The notes beneath the pieces were generated by a model. The model was given only the letters and a program-made list of their open reading frames with translations. It ran no database searches and was not told the origin of the DNA. Below, in pieces: positions 43,401-52,897 of a DNA stretch of 64,000 nt. Source of the DNA: Pantoea cypripedii (lineage in GTDB: Bacteria; Pseudomonadota; Gammaproteobacteria; Enterobacterales; Enterobacteriaceae); NCBI RefSeq assembly GCF_002095535.1, contig NZ_MLJI01000002.1:381786-445785 (forward strand), in the 5' to 3' direction. Positions within the stretch are counted from its first letter, which is position 1; the number at the start of each line of letters is the position of its first letter. A program made the translations under genes and the position numbers.

Positions 43401-45484
43401 AAAAGTCGCCATCCGCTATCAACATCGCGGATTTTTAACCCATGTACCTGTCCTTTATCATCCGAAAGAGTTAGCAGGTTCAGCTTTTCGCTGATGCCGG
43501 TAACGGTAAAACTGTCAATGAGACCGTTCCTCTGAATATGTTCCAGCACCATGCCTTCGCGATAACTACGGCGATCATTGCGGTTAGACACATCAAGCCA
43601 CACCGGGATGCGCGCCGTTACGTCGCCAATCACGCGACCCAGCACGCCTTCTTCTGCAAGCGTTGCCCGGGTGCGTGCCGTCAGCTGATCCCGCATGCGC
43701 GCATTCCCCGCCTGGAGAATAGCGGTTCTTCCCTGCAGCCTTTCCTGCGCGTAATAACTGGCCGCCGCAGACAGTCGATCCTCAGCCGACTCCCTGGTCA
43801 CCAGGGTGATACTGACATTTTCAGTTTTCGGCGAGGCCGTGAAATTCACCACGCCGGCAGCCCGCAGCACTTCTGAAGCAAAACCAGTGGCCCGGCGGGC
43901 ATGGGTGTCAGTCACCACCGTCACCGCACCCTGTTGTGCCGCTGTTTTCAGCACATCATGCAGACCAGAGGTATTGAACCGTTCTGACTCACTGACCAGG
44001 ACGAGAGATTTCTCCGGCAACGAGAAGTCCTGAAATTCGTCAGCCGTCATCAGCATGACATTCGGGTGACTACTGAATATCGCAGCCTGGGGTTTCAGCG
44101 CCGCACCATCGGCTGCCACCACTACCAACGAGCGCTGGTTACGTTCAGCCATCTGCATCACGCTGTAACTCAGTTCATCGATAAATGCGGTGCCTCCCCT
44201 GACGTCAATCAGACTTACCGCGCGATTTGCATCTGCTACCTGAGCCATCGCCCCTTTCTCACCGGCGGGTGCCAACAGCCCACCACTTTTTTCCGCCAGC
44301 CCACCAGCAAGCTGTGCAAGGCGGGCTTCATCCCGGACATGCGCCGCAGAAGTGAATAAAGTCTGGTGTTTATCCACCGCCAGCATCTGACCTCGCCCGA
44401 TAGCGTTATCGATTGCTGCGCGGGCTTTGCCGTAAACACCCGGCTCAATGGATACATGGCTCAGAACGCTGGTCATTACGTCATCCCAGGTAAATCTCAC
44501 GCTGTTGCAGGACAAACGATCAATAGCCTGCCTGACGGCATCCTCAAACCCTGGTGATATCACACCCGGATCTGGCCGCTCCTTTTCGCGGTTCGCCATA
44601 ACCGTGTTCATCAATGCCTGATGGTCAAATCCTGTGGCAGCCAGCTGCGTCTGCCAGTGCTCCCGGACCACTTCCATATTGGTGAAGCGCTTTGCTTCCC
44701 GCGAATCCAGCGCAGCAATACTTTTTTGTCTGGCACTCGCGTCAGCGCCAACCAGGTCAAGGATCTCCTGACGTCGCGATGAGAAGGGTTTCACGGGTAC
44801 GCCGGTGATATCCCACTCGCCCCGCGGGCCTGTCGTGGTAATCGGATATCCCGCCTCAGTCAGATCTTCCCGCAGGAAACCACGGTAAAGCATTCCAATG
44901 CTGACCTGGTGCTTCCACACCACATCGGTAAACCCCTGCTTACCGGTGATATCTGTCGAGAGGGTTTTCCACCCGCCTTCGGCCCGTGTGGCATTGGCCA
45001 GCACCGTATGCTCGTGCAGATGCGGCTCCAAATTCCGGCTGGTATCGTGGGTAAAACGGGCAATGATCAGATTGCCCGTACGCTCCATGCTGGTGATGCC
45101 ATCGCACATGGTTCGTGTGGTCGTGAGCTTTTCCACCTCATCCAGAGTACGGCTGACAGCGCGTTTATGTGCCTCCACCAGAAATCTGTCGCCGGTGACC
45201 AGCGCCAGCACTGAGACGCTCTTGGGTGCGGAGAATGTCAGGTCATATCCCGGCCGGTGTTTATTGACCCCATTCTCTATGCGTCGCATATCGGTGCCAT
45301 CCGGCAGCTGTCCCTCCATTACCGCAGTGAAAGTATCGCGATCAACCGGCCCTTTCAGCCCAAGGTGATCTGCACCGATGCCGTACCACTGCGTAGACTG
45401 GTCACCCAGGAAGTAATAGTTGTCTTCTGCCGTATAGTAGGCAGCCGCCTTTGAGGCGTTTTTCACACCGGATACGGACAGCAT
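40403..45484 (-). CDS. traI: Conjugative relaxase-helicase TraI (MOBF)
   Basis: A 1693-residue relaxase (F TraI has 1756). Tyr16, Tyr17, Tyr23 and Tyr24 sit exactly where the F protein has its nicking tyrosines, and the metal-binding histidines are in EPHLHEHT. The helicase Walker A (GYAGTGKTTQ) is near residue 985, and a second vestigial helicase region lies between them. It nicks oriT, unwinds the strand and guides it into the channel. The ATG at 45484 has tgagg upstream and follows the traD stop by nine bases. No traX or finO follows; the replication control region begins at once. Confidence 0.95.
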   Translation of the reverse strand: MLSVSGVKNASKAAAYYTAEDNYYFLGDQSTQWYGIGADHLGLKGPVDRDTFTAVMEGQLPDGTDMRRIENGVNKHRPGYDLTFSAPKSVSVLALVTGDRFLVEAHKRAVSRTLDEVEKLTTTRTMCDGITSMERTGNLIIARFTHDTSRNLEPHLHEHTVLANATRAEGGWKTLSTDITGKQGFTDVVWKHQVSIGMLYRGFLREDLTEAGYPITTTGPRGEWDITGVPVKPFSSRRQEILDLVGADASARQKSIAALDSREAKRFTNMEVVREHWQTQLAATGFDHQALMNTVMANREKERPDPGVISPGFEDAVRQAIDRLSCNSVRFTWDDVMTSVLSHVSIEPGVYGKARAAIDNAIGRGQMLAVDKHQTLFTSAAHVRDEARLAQLAGGLAEKSGGLLAPAGEKGAMAQVADANRAVSLIDVRGGTAFIDELSYSVMQMAERNQRSLVVVAADGAALKPQAAIFSSHPNVMLMTADEFQDFSLPEKSLVLVSESERFNTSGLHDVLKTAAQQGAVTVVTDTHARRATGFASEVLRAAGVVNFTASPKTENVSITLVTRESAEDRLSAAASYYAQERLQGRTAILQAGNARMRDQLTARTRATLAEEGVLGRVIGDVTARIPVWLDVSNRNDRRSYREGMVLEHIQRNGLIDSFTVTGISEKLNLLTLSDDKGQVHGLKIRDVDSGWRLFREKKLQIREGEQLRTTAFHSPKAPGSEKLTVLRVRQGNWLFKEKFVMENTKGETMHVNGNAPLYVDYDYVEPFGATRSTSGNVIAVLAAKEVTDPTVNLLRRSGDRVIAFTPLDESTINRRLAENRPSVTVTQSLKTVSGADCIKHALRSVEASRMSYPERAMRLAIEKATGTGVTFSGIEVIAEVTTSESHISLERAEQELLRLQTRGDIFPLAAEQGAGGSFITRENFDNEVTILRHITEGKRSVHPLSTSGLSQRESGQLTGGQLQAAQLILTSVDRITAIQGYAGTGKTTQFRTVAAALRQLENPPEIIGLAPTHRAVSELSGAGIPAQTIASFLSENSQWQAAGQSRDYGNTLFIIDESSMNGNAQLASLLTVITDGSGRAVLSGDRDQLKSLESGVPFALALDRSAADRAVMQEIIRQVPALRPVVEAMIAGNVREALRVTATTVPAVVPRQKGAFIPPASTVDGKLLTTAEEEEGTDLHAVIADDYCGRTAQARADTLIVAELNIDRMAINNAIHLRLKEDVVLGDSVTLPVLIRVNNTHADLGLQAFWQRQSGNVVRMGEHYYGIGTTDTDSGVIRMNGLDGKTDRWVRPAELRKEDVAVFQKQEREFSIGEKVRLTATDRERNLRASDMAVISGITDEGKLLLDTGGRILTLDPAGAHTDQHIDYGYAVTTYSSQGASIPYVIALVGAEGSRIMMAALDSTYVALSRAKNHIQVYADDMERWLSAVAHHSGERETVHDVLMRAEDIRAGREMHLWNKSLPVSETLLAAKTEQHLTVDARFLSGRTPELLWPVMNSYGKQRGNWHVPVSPATGLMDFSRAHYKGAADGERIVLQMGEPHAETLEAADIREATAMMVAHPGSQIVLVTDYSERSDEQKTEAAEEAGGEELARKEDEELEKAVKAAVRMEKDEHIPNSTAEKEHLLAESDRQDLPEDTLLDRDSAWADVMNHAPDMDKPEKPPFMNDEANISRHSRHEHTPELLPERSKTLE

Positions 45485-45492
45485 GGATGGCC

Positions 45493-47541
45493 TCAGAAAC
45501 GGTCCCACGAATCGGGCTGGTGAGCGTGATGCTTCAGATCTTCAATGGATTGCAGGGGCACAGGCGGAGTTGCCTGTTCTGCAGGTAAGGATTGATCGCA
45601 TTCCTGTTCCGGGGAGGGTGGCGGAACAGAAGGCAAAGTGCTGTTATCCCGGCCATCTGCTTCTTCAGATGCAGCAGTAACAGCGGTTCCGTCAAACACC
45701 TTATTTACCAGGTTATTTACAGGCTCATCGTTAAAGCCACCAGCCAGCTGTGTTTCCAGTTCCGGGTCGAACAGATCTTCCACCGATCGGTCGATACGTC
45801 CCTCCGCGATAACCCGATATTCTCTGCGCCGGAGTTTCATTCTGACTGCCGGCCAGTCACCGGGCAGGGTGACGTAACACTCAAGATCATTCAGTTTCTG
45901 TACATCGGAATAGCTGACCGGGTATTCATTAACTTCGTCTTTAGAGAACTGCACGCCATCGCGGATAATATCGATGCCGTAGCTGTACTGGTCGCGAAAC
46001 TTCTTATGGCGATACTCGCCTATTTCCTTCCGCACCCAGTCAGCTACTGTGCCGCTGGGTGCACGGTAGAAGATGCGGGTATTAAGAAGATCCCAGATGG
46101 ATTCCGCAAAGTTGGCACCGAATTGCTCCTTCAGCTGCGGGAAGTTCTGCAGCCCGGCAATCATGCAGGCGCCAAACTTGCGCCCTTCTGCGCAGAACTC
46201 TGGCATGACAGGCTGCCTGTGCAGGGAGGGTATCTCATCCATCACCAGCCAGATCCGACGGGATCGGCTGGCAGTCAGACCCAGGATACTGGTCATGGTC
46301 ATATGGAACCAGGCAGATAACAGCGGTTTGATGGCGGCATGATGACGGCCATCGCTGGAAACAAATATCCATGGGTTATCGCCATCGGCATCTTCCGTTG
46401 CCAGCCAGTCGCGAATATTGAAAGGCCGGTGTCCCTGCTCATCCAGCCCCTGCAGATAGCGCAGAGAACGGACGTAGGTGGTGAGGATGGTACGGATAGT
46501 CATGGCGGTTTTTTCAATGCTGGCTTCTACCAGACTCGCTGCATCAGTTCCCTGAAGATAGGCCCGCAAATCCACCATACTGATGGACATCAGCTTTTTC
46601 AGCAGTGATGCGATATTACGATCTTTGTCCTTCGCCATGCGACGCGCTGTTGCAACAAACAGAGCGCGCGCAGAAAGCACCCAGAATGGATCGCTGCCAC
46701 CGCCACTGTCCGGTAGCAAGGTCGTGGCAAAGTTGTCAAAATCAGCAACCGACTGGCACTCTGACCATAAATCCCAGGGCGCACAGCGAACATCAAAGGG
46801 GTTGAGGATTTTGTCTTTGTCCTGCCGGTAAAACAGCGGAATAAAGTTATTCCCCTTGTCATAGACGATGACCCGATCGCCCCGTTTTCGCAGCTGCATC
46901 AGTAAGTCGTTCAGGACGGTGCTCTTACCGGTGCCAACGGTCCCGTGCAGGGCAAAGTTCTGCATCTCAGAGTCTTTCACAATATGCAGCCCGCAGATAT
47001 TCAGCGGTGACTGCATGCCCGCGTTTTTCAGTAACTGGTTAACTTCCCCGACATTACGGGCCAGTGCTCGGCCACCGGTTATTTCGCTTTCGCGCTGTTT
47101 AGCGCCTTTACGCCCGAGGAACCAAGTGATGCCGAGAAAAGCCCCCAGGAAACTGAAGGTGGCAAGCCCCCAGCCATAAAAGGCGGCATCACTGACCTGT
47201 TCCCCCATCTGCACAAAATACGGATCAGACATAACCTCCGCAGCAGTTCGTTTGAACGCCACGACATCGCCATTGGTCCGTTTAAAATGAAATGTCCAGC
47301 TACTACCTGATGCGCGCCCACTCAGCGACTGCAGGGGGATGACGAACCATTTGATCAGCCAGTAAGCGCTGCCGTGGATGAACTCCTGCAAGGTAAGTCG
47401 CAGCAGCATCCACGAAAAAAAGACCAGCGCTGAGAAAAGCACAACCCAGTAAGAGGCGATATTCATGATCTGCAAAAACATGCCGATCATGTATTTCATT
47501 ACCTGCCCGCCCTGGGTGAAATCACGGGCGTTGAGGCTCAT
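45493..47541 (-). CDS. traD: Type IV coupling protein TraD
   Basis: A 682-residue hexameric DNA pump (F TraD 717). It starts MSLNARDFTQGGQ like the F protein, has two N-terminal membrane segments, a Walker A (HGTVGTGKST) near residue 200 and a Walker B (WLVMDEIPSL) near residue 420. The C-terminus is shorter than in F but ends in an acidic/aromatic tail (DSWDRF), which in F contacts TraM. It links the relaxosome to the secretion channel at the inner membrane. ATG 47541 is preferred (aagga upstream). Confidence 0.95.
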   Translation of the reverse strand: MSLNARDFTQGGQVMKYMIGMFLQIMNIASYWVVLFSALVFFSWMLLRLTLQEFIHGSAYWLIKWFVIPLQSLSGRASGSSWTFHFKRTNGDVVAFKRTAAEVMSDPYFVQMGEQVSDAAFYGWGLATFSFLGAFLGITWFLGRKGAKQRESEITGGRALARNVGEVNQLLKNAGMQSPLNICGLHIVKDSEMQNFALHGTVGTGKSTVLNDLLMQLRKRGDRVIVYDKGNNFIPLFYRQDKDKILNPFDVRCAPWDLWSECQSVADFDNFATTLLPDSGGGSDPFWVLSARALFVATARRMAKDKDRNIASLLKKLMSISMVDLRAYLQGTDAASLVEASIEKTAMTIRTILTTYVRSLRYLQGLDEQGHRPFNIRDWLATEDADGDNPWIFVSSDGRHHAAIKPLLSAWFHMTMTSILGLTASRSRRIWLVMDEIPSLHRQPVMPEFCAEGRKFGACMIAGLQNFPQLKEQFGANFAESIWDLLNTRIFYRAPSGTVADWVRKEIGEYRHKKFRDQYSYGIDIIRDGVQFSKDEVNEYPVSYSDVQKLNDLECYVTLPGDWPAVRMKLRRREYRVIAEGRIDRSVEDLFDPELETQLAGGFNDEPVNNLVNKVFDGTAVTAASEEADGRDNSTLPSVPPPSPEQECDQSLPAEQATPPVPLQSIEDLKHHAHQPDSWDRF

Positions 47542-47619
47542 TGACTGTTCCTTAGTCAGGAGAGATGGGGGAATCAACAAACTGAATGAGAGATGAGTCA
47601 GCCAGAGATCTGAACCTGG

Positions 47620-48150
47620 TCAGTCATCGCTAATGCTCTCTTTGACTGCAATTAACGCACCGAACAAACTGGATATCTGATAGCGAGAAATATCCAGGTG
47701 AAACAGCAGAGACAGAATGATTGTTGATAGCAACGTCATTGCGACGAGGGGAAGTATATTTAACATAGTAAACACGGAGACCAGTCCCCCGATCACGATG
47801 AAACATAGCCATATTGAATAATAAATTATGACCTTCTTTTTATATAGCTTAAGGATCTCATATTTATCAAATGCATCGGCAGGTAACATGGAAAAAAGGG
47901 ATCGATAGCCACTGACAAAAATCGTCAGGAAAACCCAGAAAGCCAGTGATATCAAACCTAAACCTAACCATATGTTTTGAATAAAAACATCCGTAAATGC
48001 ACACGCAACATAGAACCCAAAGTACAAAGCCATCGGCAACAAAGTCAGCCTAATATGTGCCAGCACTCCGGGCACGACTTCCTGCGAATAGATTATATCA
48101 AGCGAGATCTCTTTAATTTCAAATTGTATTTTCTTATATGTAAGAGGCAT
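47620..48150 (-). CDS. Inner-membrane protein in the traS position (candidate entry exclusion)
   Basis: A 176-residue protein with four hydrophobic helices (about residues 35-50, 63-82, 107-130 and 133-152) and a charged tail. It lies between traG and traD, the place of traS in F. TraS proteins are small inner-membrane entry-exclusion factors that vary so much that homology is often invisible. The assignment is by position and topology only. It is more AT-rich than its neighbours. Confidence 0.55.
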   Translation of the reverse strand: MPLTYKKIQFEIKEISLDIIYSQEVVPGVLAHIRLTLLPMALYFGFYVACAFTDVFIQNIWLGLGLISLAFWVFLTIFVSGYRSLFSMLPADAFDKYEILKLYKKKVIIYYSIWLCFIVIGGLVSVFTMLNILPLVAMTLLSTIILSLLFHLDISRYQISSLFGALIAVKESISDD

Positions 48151-48182
48151 ATCAATCACCAATAAAATGATCGTTAGTTAAA

Positions 48183-51020
48183 TTATTTTTTATCGTCCTT
48201 ATGCAACCAGTCGCTCAATTCCTTAGGAAGCATATTCTTCTGGGAAGACCGAGAAAGATGTTCGTTATCCTCGTAATTTTTACCTGTTTTTCCATAATCA
48301 CTTTGGCGCTCAGCTTTGCCTGCGTCCGTAATCTTTCCCCCTTCCAGAAGCTCACCCTTAGTATAGGTTTCTCTATCTTTCACTATCGTCTGCTGAGCAT
48401 CAACCTCTTTCTTCACATCGGTACGGATGTTATGCAGCGCATGACCCGCATCGATCTGCTCTCCAGCTTCTTCATATGCCTGACCAGACCGCGCTTCGGC
48501 TGCGTTGACGGGGATAACCATCCCCTGTCCTGTCTGCCCGGAATGGCGGGTATAATCGTCACCAATGCGGCCCTGAAGTTTATCCTGCACAAACGCCTGT
48601 ACCATTTCCTCACGCTGCCGGGCGACACCAGAATCTGCGGTGTTGGTCAGGATGGCCTGAGCACCACCGGGATCCTTCTGCCTGACCCATTCCACAAATT
48701 GCTGGGTATAGTTCTCTCTCACCCCCGTGCTGAGCGTCTCAGTTTCAGATGCCATGCGTTGCAGCTCGTGGGTATGGGACTGGCTGGTGGTGTACTGCTG
48801 ATACTGACTGTCGGAAGTTGTGATACCGGATGAAACCTGGTGCATCAGACCCGCGGCATTATTATCGACGTGCTGGCCGTTAAAGGTCAGGCTGTAGTTG
48901 CGCAGCACATCCATACCCTGGCTGAAATCCAGCGATTCCCGGGCTGACAGTGTCTGTGAAGTGTCCTGCCCCTTGCTTCCGCTTTCCGTTGTCTGCGAAT
49001 GGGATCCCGTTCTTCCGGTCAGCTCTATACCGCTATGGATATCCCCTTTCGCCGATGCGCCGGTTATCCACTGGCCTGCTCTGCCCCACAGCGCTTTGCT
49101 GCTGTCGATACCGGCCTGACCCCGAACGCCAGCGTTGGCAGCCAGACTGCGGGATTTATCCTCCAGCTCTGAGTAGGCCTGATTCAGGCTGATATGATTG
49201 CGGGTGGCGTAATCTTCCGCCACGTTCTGCATCCGGCTGACCTTCTCCGCTTCGGTAATACTCAGGCCTGTCGAGGCCGAGAGTGTGCTGGAATCGCTGT
49301 TGCCATACTGCTCATGAAACTGCCTCAGCTGAGAACCGCTTTTTTGCAGGGAATGGTTATATCCCTGCAATGCAGATTCGGTCTGGCTCATGCTGTCACG
49401 CGTCATTTGCTGGGCTGTGCTGGCAAGATGGCGATCAAGATGCAGATCGACCGGCAACCGGCTGATCGCTCCGGACGTATCAAACACCGTCTGACCATTG
49501 TTGGTTTGTGATTCCAGTGCCCCGTTACCCAGCTGCTGTGTCGTCATCCCCTCACGGTAGTCACGATTGAGGTTGGTCTTGAAGCCGTTAACATTATCCA
49601 CCTGTACGTTACCGGCACTGAGATTGCCGGAAGCAACGGCCGACGAATCAGCAGACGCTGAACTGCTGAGTGCGCTGCCCAGGCTTGAGCTGAGGCTGGC
49701 AAAACCGGAGCCGAGCGCGGTAAACAGCCTGAAGGCAAGGAACGGGATCGACATCATCAGCCAGCCAGCAATACCCGCGGTTGTGGAACTGGTCTCCATC
49801 AGGCGGTTCATGTTGGAGAGCGTCGGGCCAGCGGCGTGAAAGCTGTTCTGGGTGCTGAAGTTCACGGCAAAATTGAAGATGGCGAACATGATGGGCCATA
49901 GCATCAGGCTGCCCATAAAATTCAGGTAACTGCGGCACACCGGCCAGGCAAGTTCGCGCACGTAAAGCGCCAGCACCATCACCGGGAAAATGCATACGCT
50001 GAACAGCAGCAGAACCGTGTGCAGCTGTGGCAGCACTTCGGTGGCAATGGCATAGCTGACAGCATGGGACAAACGCAGCTTCATCAGGGAGGTTTCCGAT
50101 GCGATATCCACCATCGAGGCGGTATCATTCATCCCTTTCATATAACTGCTCATACCGCGTCGCAGCCCGGCAACCGCAATGTTCTGCAGCATAATGGCCT
50201 GGGCCGATTTACTGCTGTTGAAAAAATAACTGTAAGATCCTGCCAGCTGTTCGGCATATACCGTCTGTGGCGCGTTATTACCCGGCAGCATCTTCACGGC
50301 ATGGCTCATAAAGGTGGTACCGGTACTGCTGCTTTCCGCCTGCAGCAGAGCCTTCAGTCTGGGAGCAGCTTCGCGGCAGAACATAAAGATGCTGCCACTG
50401 GCATCGCGCCAGTACACCCCGCGCAATGGACTCGGCTGGCTGAAAATCACCGCCTGTACCTCGCCGGACTCCATCACGTCCTGGTAACTGTATTTATGGT
50501 TGAGCATGATATCCGGCACCACACAGTTCTTCGTGTATTCCACCAGATTGAAGGCAAGTACCGGATCCCGGCTGTCGATAGTGAAGCTGTCCTGCATCAG
50601 CTTTGAGGCGAACATCATCCCGCTTCTGGTGTACGCGCGTTCGTTCGGGAAATGGAAAGTGTCCTCATACCCGGTTGCCAGGGTGTAACCGATGCCGGTA
50701 ATCAGGTAAAGCGGTGCGGCCAGCCCCACAGGCACATTATCAACCCGCCCGATATTCTCCGGCGCTGTCAGATCGTTAACGATGACAGTGACTTTTGGCG
50801 TCAGCAGCAGTGCCGTCACCAGCGTAAACGTCAGCCCCCAGGCAAACATAACCTTCAGATCGTGGCTGCGGATGTAGGCAAACGCGCAAAGCAGCACTCC
50901 CAGCAATTCGGCAATCCACAGCACCGTGCGCCAGCCACCATTTTGCATCAGGGTGGCGACGGCATTGAGACCCATGGTGATCATGCTGCCGGCACTAACC
51001 ACCCAGATATCGAGCGCCAT
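48183..51020 (-). CDS. traG: Mating-pair stabilisation protein TraG
   Basis: A 945-residue protein (F TraG 938). The N-terminal part has several membrane helices and a cytosolic loop. The C-terminal half is a long hydrophilic region rich in Gln/Ser (residues 440-945) that enters the periplasm. In F the N-terminus aids pilus assembly, and the C-terminus stabilises mating and recognises the recipient's TraS. It follows traH by three bases. Only the traG identity is clear; subtype would need alignment. Confidence 0.93.
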   Translation of the reverse strand: MALDIWVVSAGSMITMGLNAVATLMQNGGWRTVLWIAELLGVLLCAFAYIRSHDLKVMFAWGLTFTLVTALLLTPKVTVIVNDLTAPENIGRVDNVPVGLAAPLYLITGIGYTLATGYEDTFHFPNERAYTRSGMMFASKLMQDSFTIDSRDPVLAFNLVEYTKNCVVPDIMLNHKYSYQDVMESGEVQAVIFSQPSPLRGVYWRDASGSIFMFCREAAPRLKALLQAESSSTGTTFMSHAVKMLPGNNAPQTVYAEQLAGSYSYFFNSSKSAQAIMLQNIAVAGLRRGMSSYMKGMNDTASMVDIASETSLMKLRLSHAVSYAIATEVLPQLHTVLLLFSVCIFPVMVLALYVRELAWPVCRSYLNFMGSLMLWPIMFAIFNFAVNFSTQNSFHAAGPTLSNMNRLMETSSTTAGIAGWLMMSIPFLAFRLFTALGSGFASLSSSLGSALSSSASADSSAVASGNLSAGNVQVDNVNGFKTNLNRDYREGMTTQQLGNGALESQTNNGQTVFDTSGAISRLPVDLHLDRHLASTAQQMTRDSMSQTESALQGYNHSLQKSGSQLRQFHEQYGNSDSSTLSASTGLSITEAEKVSRMQNVAEDYATRNHISLNQAYSELEDKSRSLAANAGVRGQAGIDSSKALWGRAGQWITGASAKGDIHSGIELTGRTGSHSQTTESGSKGQDTSQTLSARESLDFSQGMDVLRNYSLTFNGQHVDNNAAGLMHQVSSGITTSDSQYQQYTTSQSHTHELQRMASETETLSTGVRENYTQQFVEWVRQKDPGGAQAILTNTADSGVARQREEMVQAFVQDKLQGRIGDDYTRHSGQTGQGMVIPVNAAEARSGQAYEEAGEQIDAGHALHNIRTDVKKEVDAQQTIVKDRETYTKGELLEGGKITDAGKAERQSDYGKTGKNYEDNEHLSRSSQKNMLPKELSDWLHKDDKK

Positions 51021-51023
51021 AAC

Positions 51024-52385
51024 TCAGCCCCCGAACTCATAGCTGGCCATCATATGATCGGACAGTGAGGTTGAGAGTTGCTGCCGGATCTCCCGCAGGC
51101 TGCGATCGTACTCCGCCAGGCCATTCTGTTGCACCTGGATACGCGCCACCCGCTGACTCAGCTCGTTTCTGACCTGACGCAGATTCTCGCGGAAGTGCTT
51201 ATTTTCCTCTTCGGTGTCCAGCGTGCCCGCGGCTCCGCTGGCTGCCACATCAATCAGTCCATTGATATAGGACATCACCATGTCGGCAGCAATGTACTCA
51301 GCCAGGCTGCTGACCACGCTCTGATCCAGTCCGACGGATGCAGAATCGATGGTGTAGCGCAGGATACGAACACGGGTACTGCTGATCAGCGCCCTCTCGT
51401 TCTCCGACAACGCCATATCACTGCGGCTCTTGTCGAAGATATCGTTGAGCATATTGCGCACCTGCCCGGTCATGCCATCCTGCTCCGCCAGGGTCAGACT
51501 GGCGACCACCGGCGACAGACAAGTATCGTTGTCATTACAGCGGTAGATCTTCTCCGTACCGCCGTTGAGCAGCGTGTTGAACATGGATTCGCTGCCGCCG
51601 CGCGGTTGCAGGAAGGTCGGATTGCCCCTGTCGTCATAAATCACCGTGCCCACCATCGACATCAGAAACTCCTTCAGCAGCCGGTCGTTGCTGAAGAACT
51701 GATTCAGTTTGCTGAACGAGTCCCAGGTGAGGTTACGATTGCGTGGAATACGTCGCTTCTCTTCTTCGGTGGCTTTACTGAACACGCTGTCCGTTTGCCC
51801 ACCTACACCACAACCCTGGCGCGAGGCTGCCCAGTCCGAAAACACGTCATGTCGGGTGCCCAGGTCCTGACAGATTTGAGTACTCGCGGCCTGGGTTTTA
51901 GGCCACAGGCCACCCACGATGGACTGCGCCGCCTGGCAGGTCGAAATGTTCATATTGTTGGTATCTGCCGCCAGCTTCTGCAGATAATCCTTCACGGATT
52001 TGCACTGCGGGCAGATGGTCTCCAGCCCGAGATCAAAGGCATAACCTGCCGCGTTACTCAGGATCTGCTTGCCCATGATTTTGATGCTGTCGCTGTTAAT
52101 GAAGCTGAACGATCCAAGGTAAGCATCGATGCCGCCACAGCCGGATTTGATATCGGGCAGGGGGACGGAGATAAGCTGGATATTGCGCACCGGGGTGCGG
52201 ATAAACAGGTTACCGCCAGTAAGATACCCGGCAGACTGGCCCTGCCAGGCGGCTGGCTGGGTATAGTTGCCGCCGCCCATGTCATTAAAAAAGCGGTTAA
52301 TATCGCTCTTTACATCAGCCATTACGGGCAGCGAAGTGCAGAGACCAGTCAGGAACCAGCCCATCATCCGTGATCCCGTCATCAC
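51024..52385 (-). CDS. traH: Conjugal transfer pilus assembly protein TraH
   Basis: A 453-residue periplasmic protein (F TraH 458) with a signal peptide (ends PVMADV). Cys-containing motifs include CGGIDAYLGSFSF near residue 78 and CPQCKSVKDYL near residue 125. TraH helps pilus retraction and forms a complex with TraF and TraU. Its end overlaps nothing but is three bases from traG. The large antisense frame opposite is a shadow. Confidence 0.94.
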   Translation of the reverse strand: MMTGSRMMGWFLTGLCTSLPVMADVKSDINRFFNDMGGGNYTQPAAWQGQSAGYLTGGNLFIRTPVRNIQLISVPLPDIKSGCGGIDAYLGSFSFINSDSIKIMGKQILSNAAGYAFDLGLETICPQCKSVKDYLQKLAADTNNMNISTCQAAQSIVGGLWPKTQAASTQICQDLGTRHDVFSDWAASRQGCGVGGQTDSVFSKATEEEKRRIPRNRNLTWDSFSKLNQFFSNDRLLKEFLMSMVGTVIYDDRGNPTFLQPRGGSESMFNTLLNGGTEKIYRCNDNDTCLSPVVASLTLAEQDGMTGQVRNMLNDIFDKSRSDMALSENERALISSTRVRILRYTIDSASVGLDQSVVSSLAEYIAADMVMSYINGLIDVAASGAAGTLDTEEENKHFRENLRQVRNELSQRVARIQVQQNGLAEYDRSLREIRQQLSTSLSDHMMASYEFGG

Positions 52386-52894
52386 TGCACTCCTAACTCA
52401 ACAGCCAGAGCAAAAGTCTCCATCAGCCGCTGTTTCAGAGCCTCCTCAGAGATATCTCCCTGCGACAGCGGAATCGTGACCAGCGTCCTGGTGTTGATAA
52501 GGAAATCGGTCGGGGTTGCCCGCGGCAGCTCAGCGAAAAAATCCTTCACCACGCTCTCACTCACCGGCACCACCTTCGGAAATATTGCATCGCCCATCCC
52601 GTCGAAGCTGAAGACAAATACATTCAGCCCGGTCTGCTGTGCGACCGACTTCAGTACCGGGTTAAAACGGTGGCAATGAACACAGTCGGAACGCAGGAAG
52701 TGGACAATCTGCCAGTGGCTGATATTCACCGGGCGACCATCAGCCAGCCGAAACCAGACCGGTGCGGGCTCTGCAGGCGGAGACGGCGGCATCTCCTCTT
52801 TCTTCTTTTCCAGTCGGGCAATGTCATCCAGGGTACCTGCTTCCGCAACAGACGGAACCAGTAACAGCAGCAGTGTCAGAAGGTGAGTCAGCAT
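52382..52894 (-). CDS. trbB: Thioredoxin-like disulphide enzyme TrbB
   Basis: A 170-residue periplasmic protein (F TrbB 179) with a signal peptide (ends AEAG) and a thioredoxin CxxC site (RSDCVHCHRFNP). It isomerises disulphides in the Cys-rich transfer proteins TraH, TraU and TraN. It overlaps traH by four bases (ATGA), so translation is coupled. Confidence 0.92.
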   Translation of the reverse strand: MLTHLLTLLLLLVPSVAEAGTLDDIARLEKKKEEMPPSPPAEPAPVWFRLADGRPVNISHWQIVHFLRSDCVHCHRFNPVLKSVAQQTGLNVFVFSFDGMGDAIFPKVVPVSESVVKDFFAELPRATPTDFLINTRTLVTIPLSQGDISEEALKQRLMETFALAVELGVQ

Positions 52895-52897
52895 CGG

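Noticed and set aside
51078..52373. 431-codon plus-strand open frame
   Set aside because: It lies opposite traH, which has clear family matches and ribosome-binding signals; no independent evidence for it.
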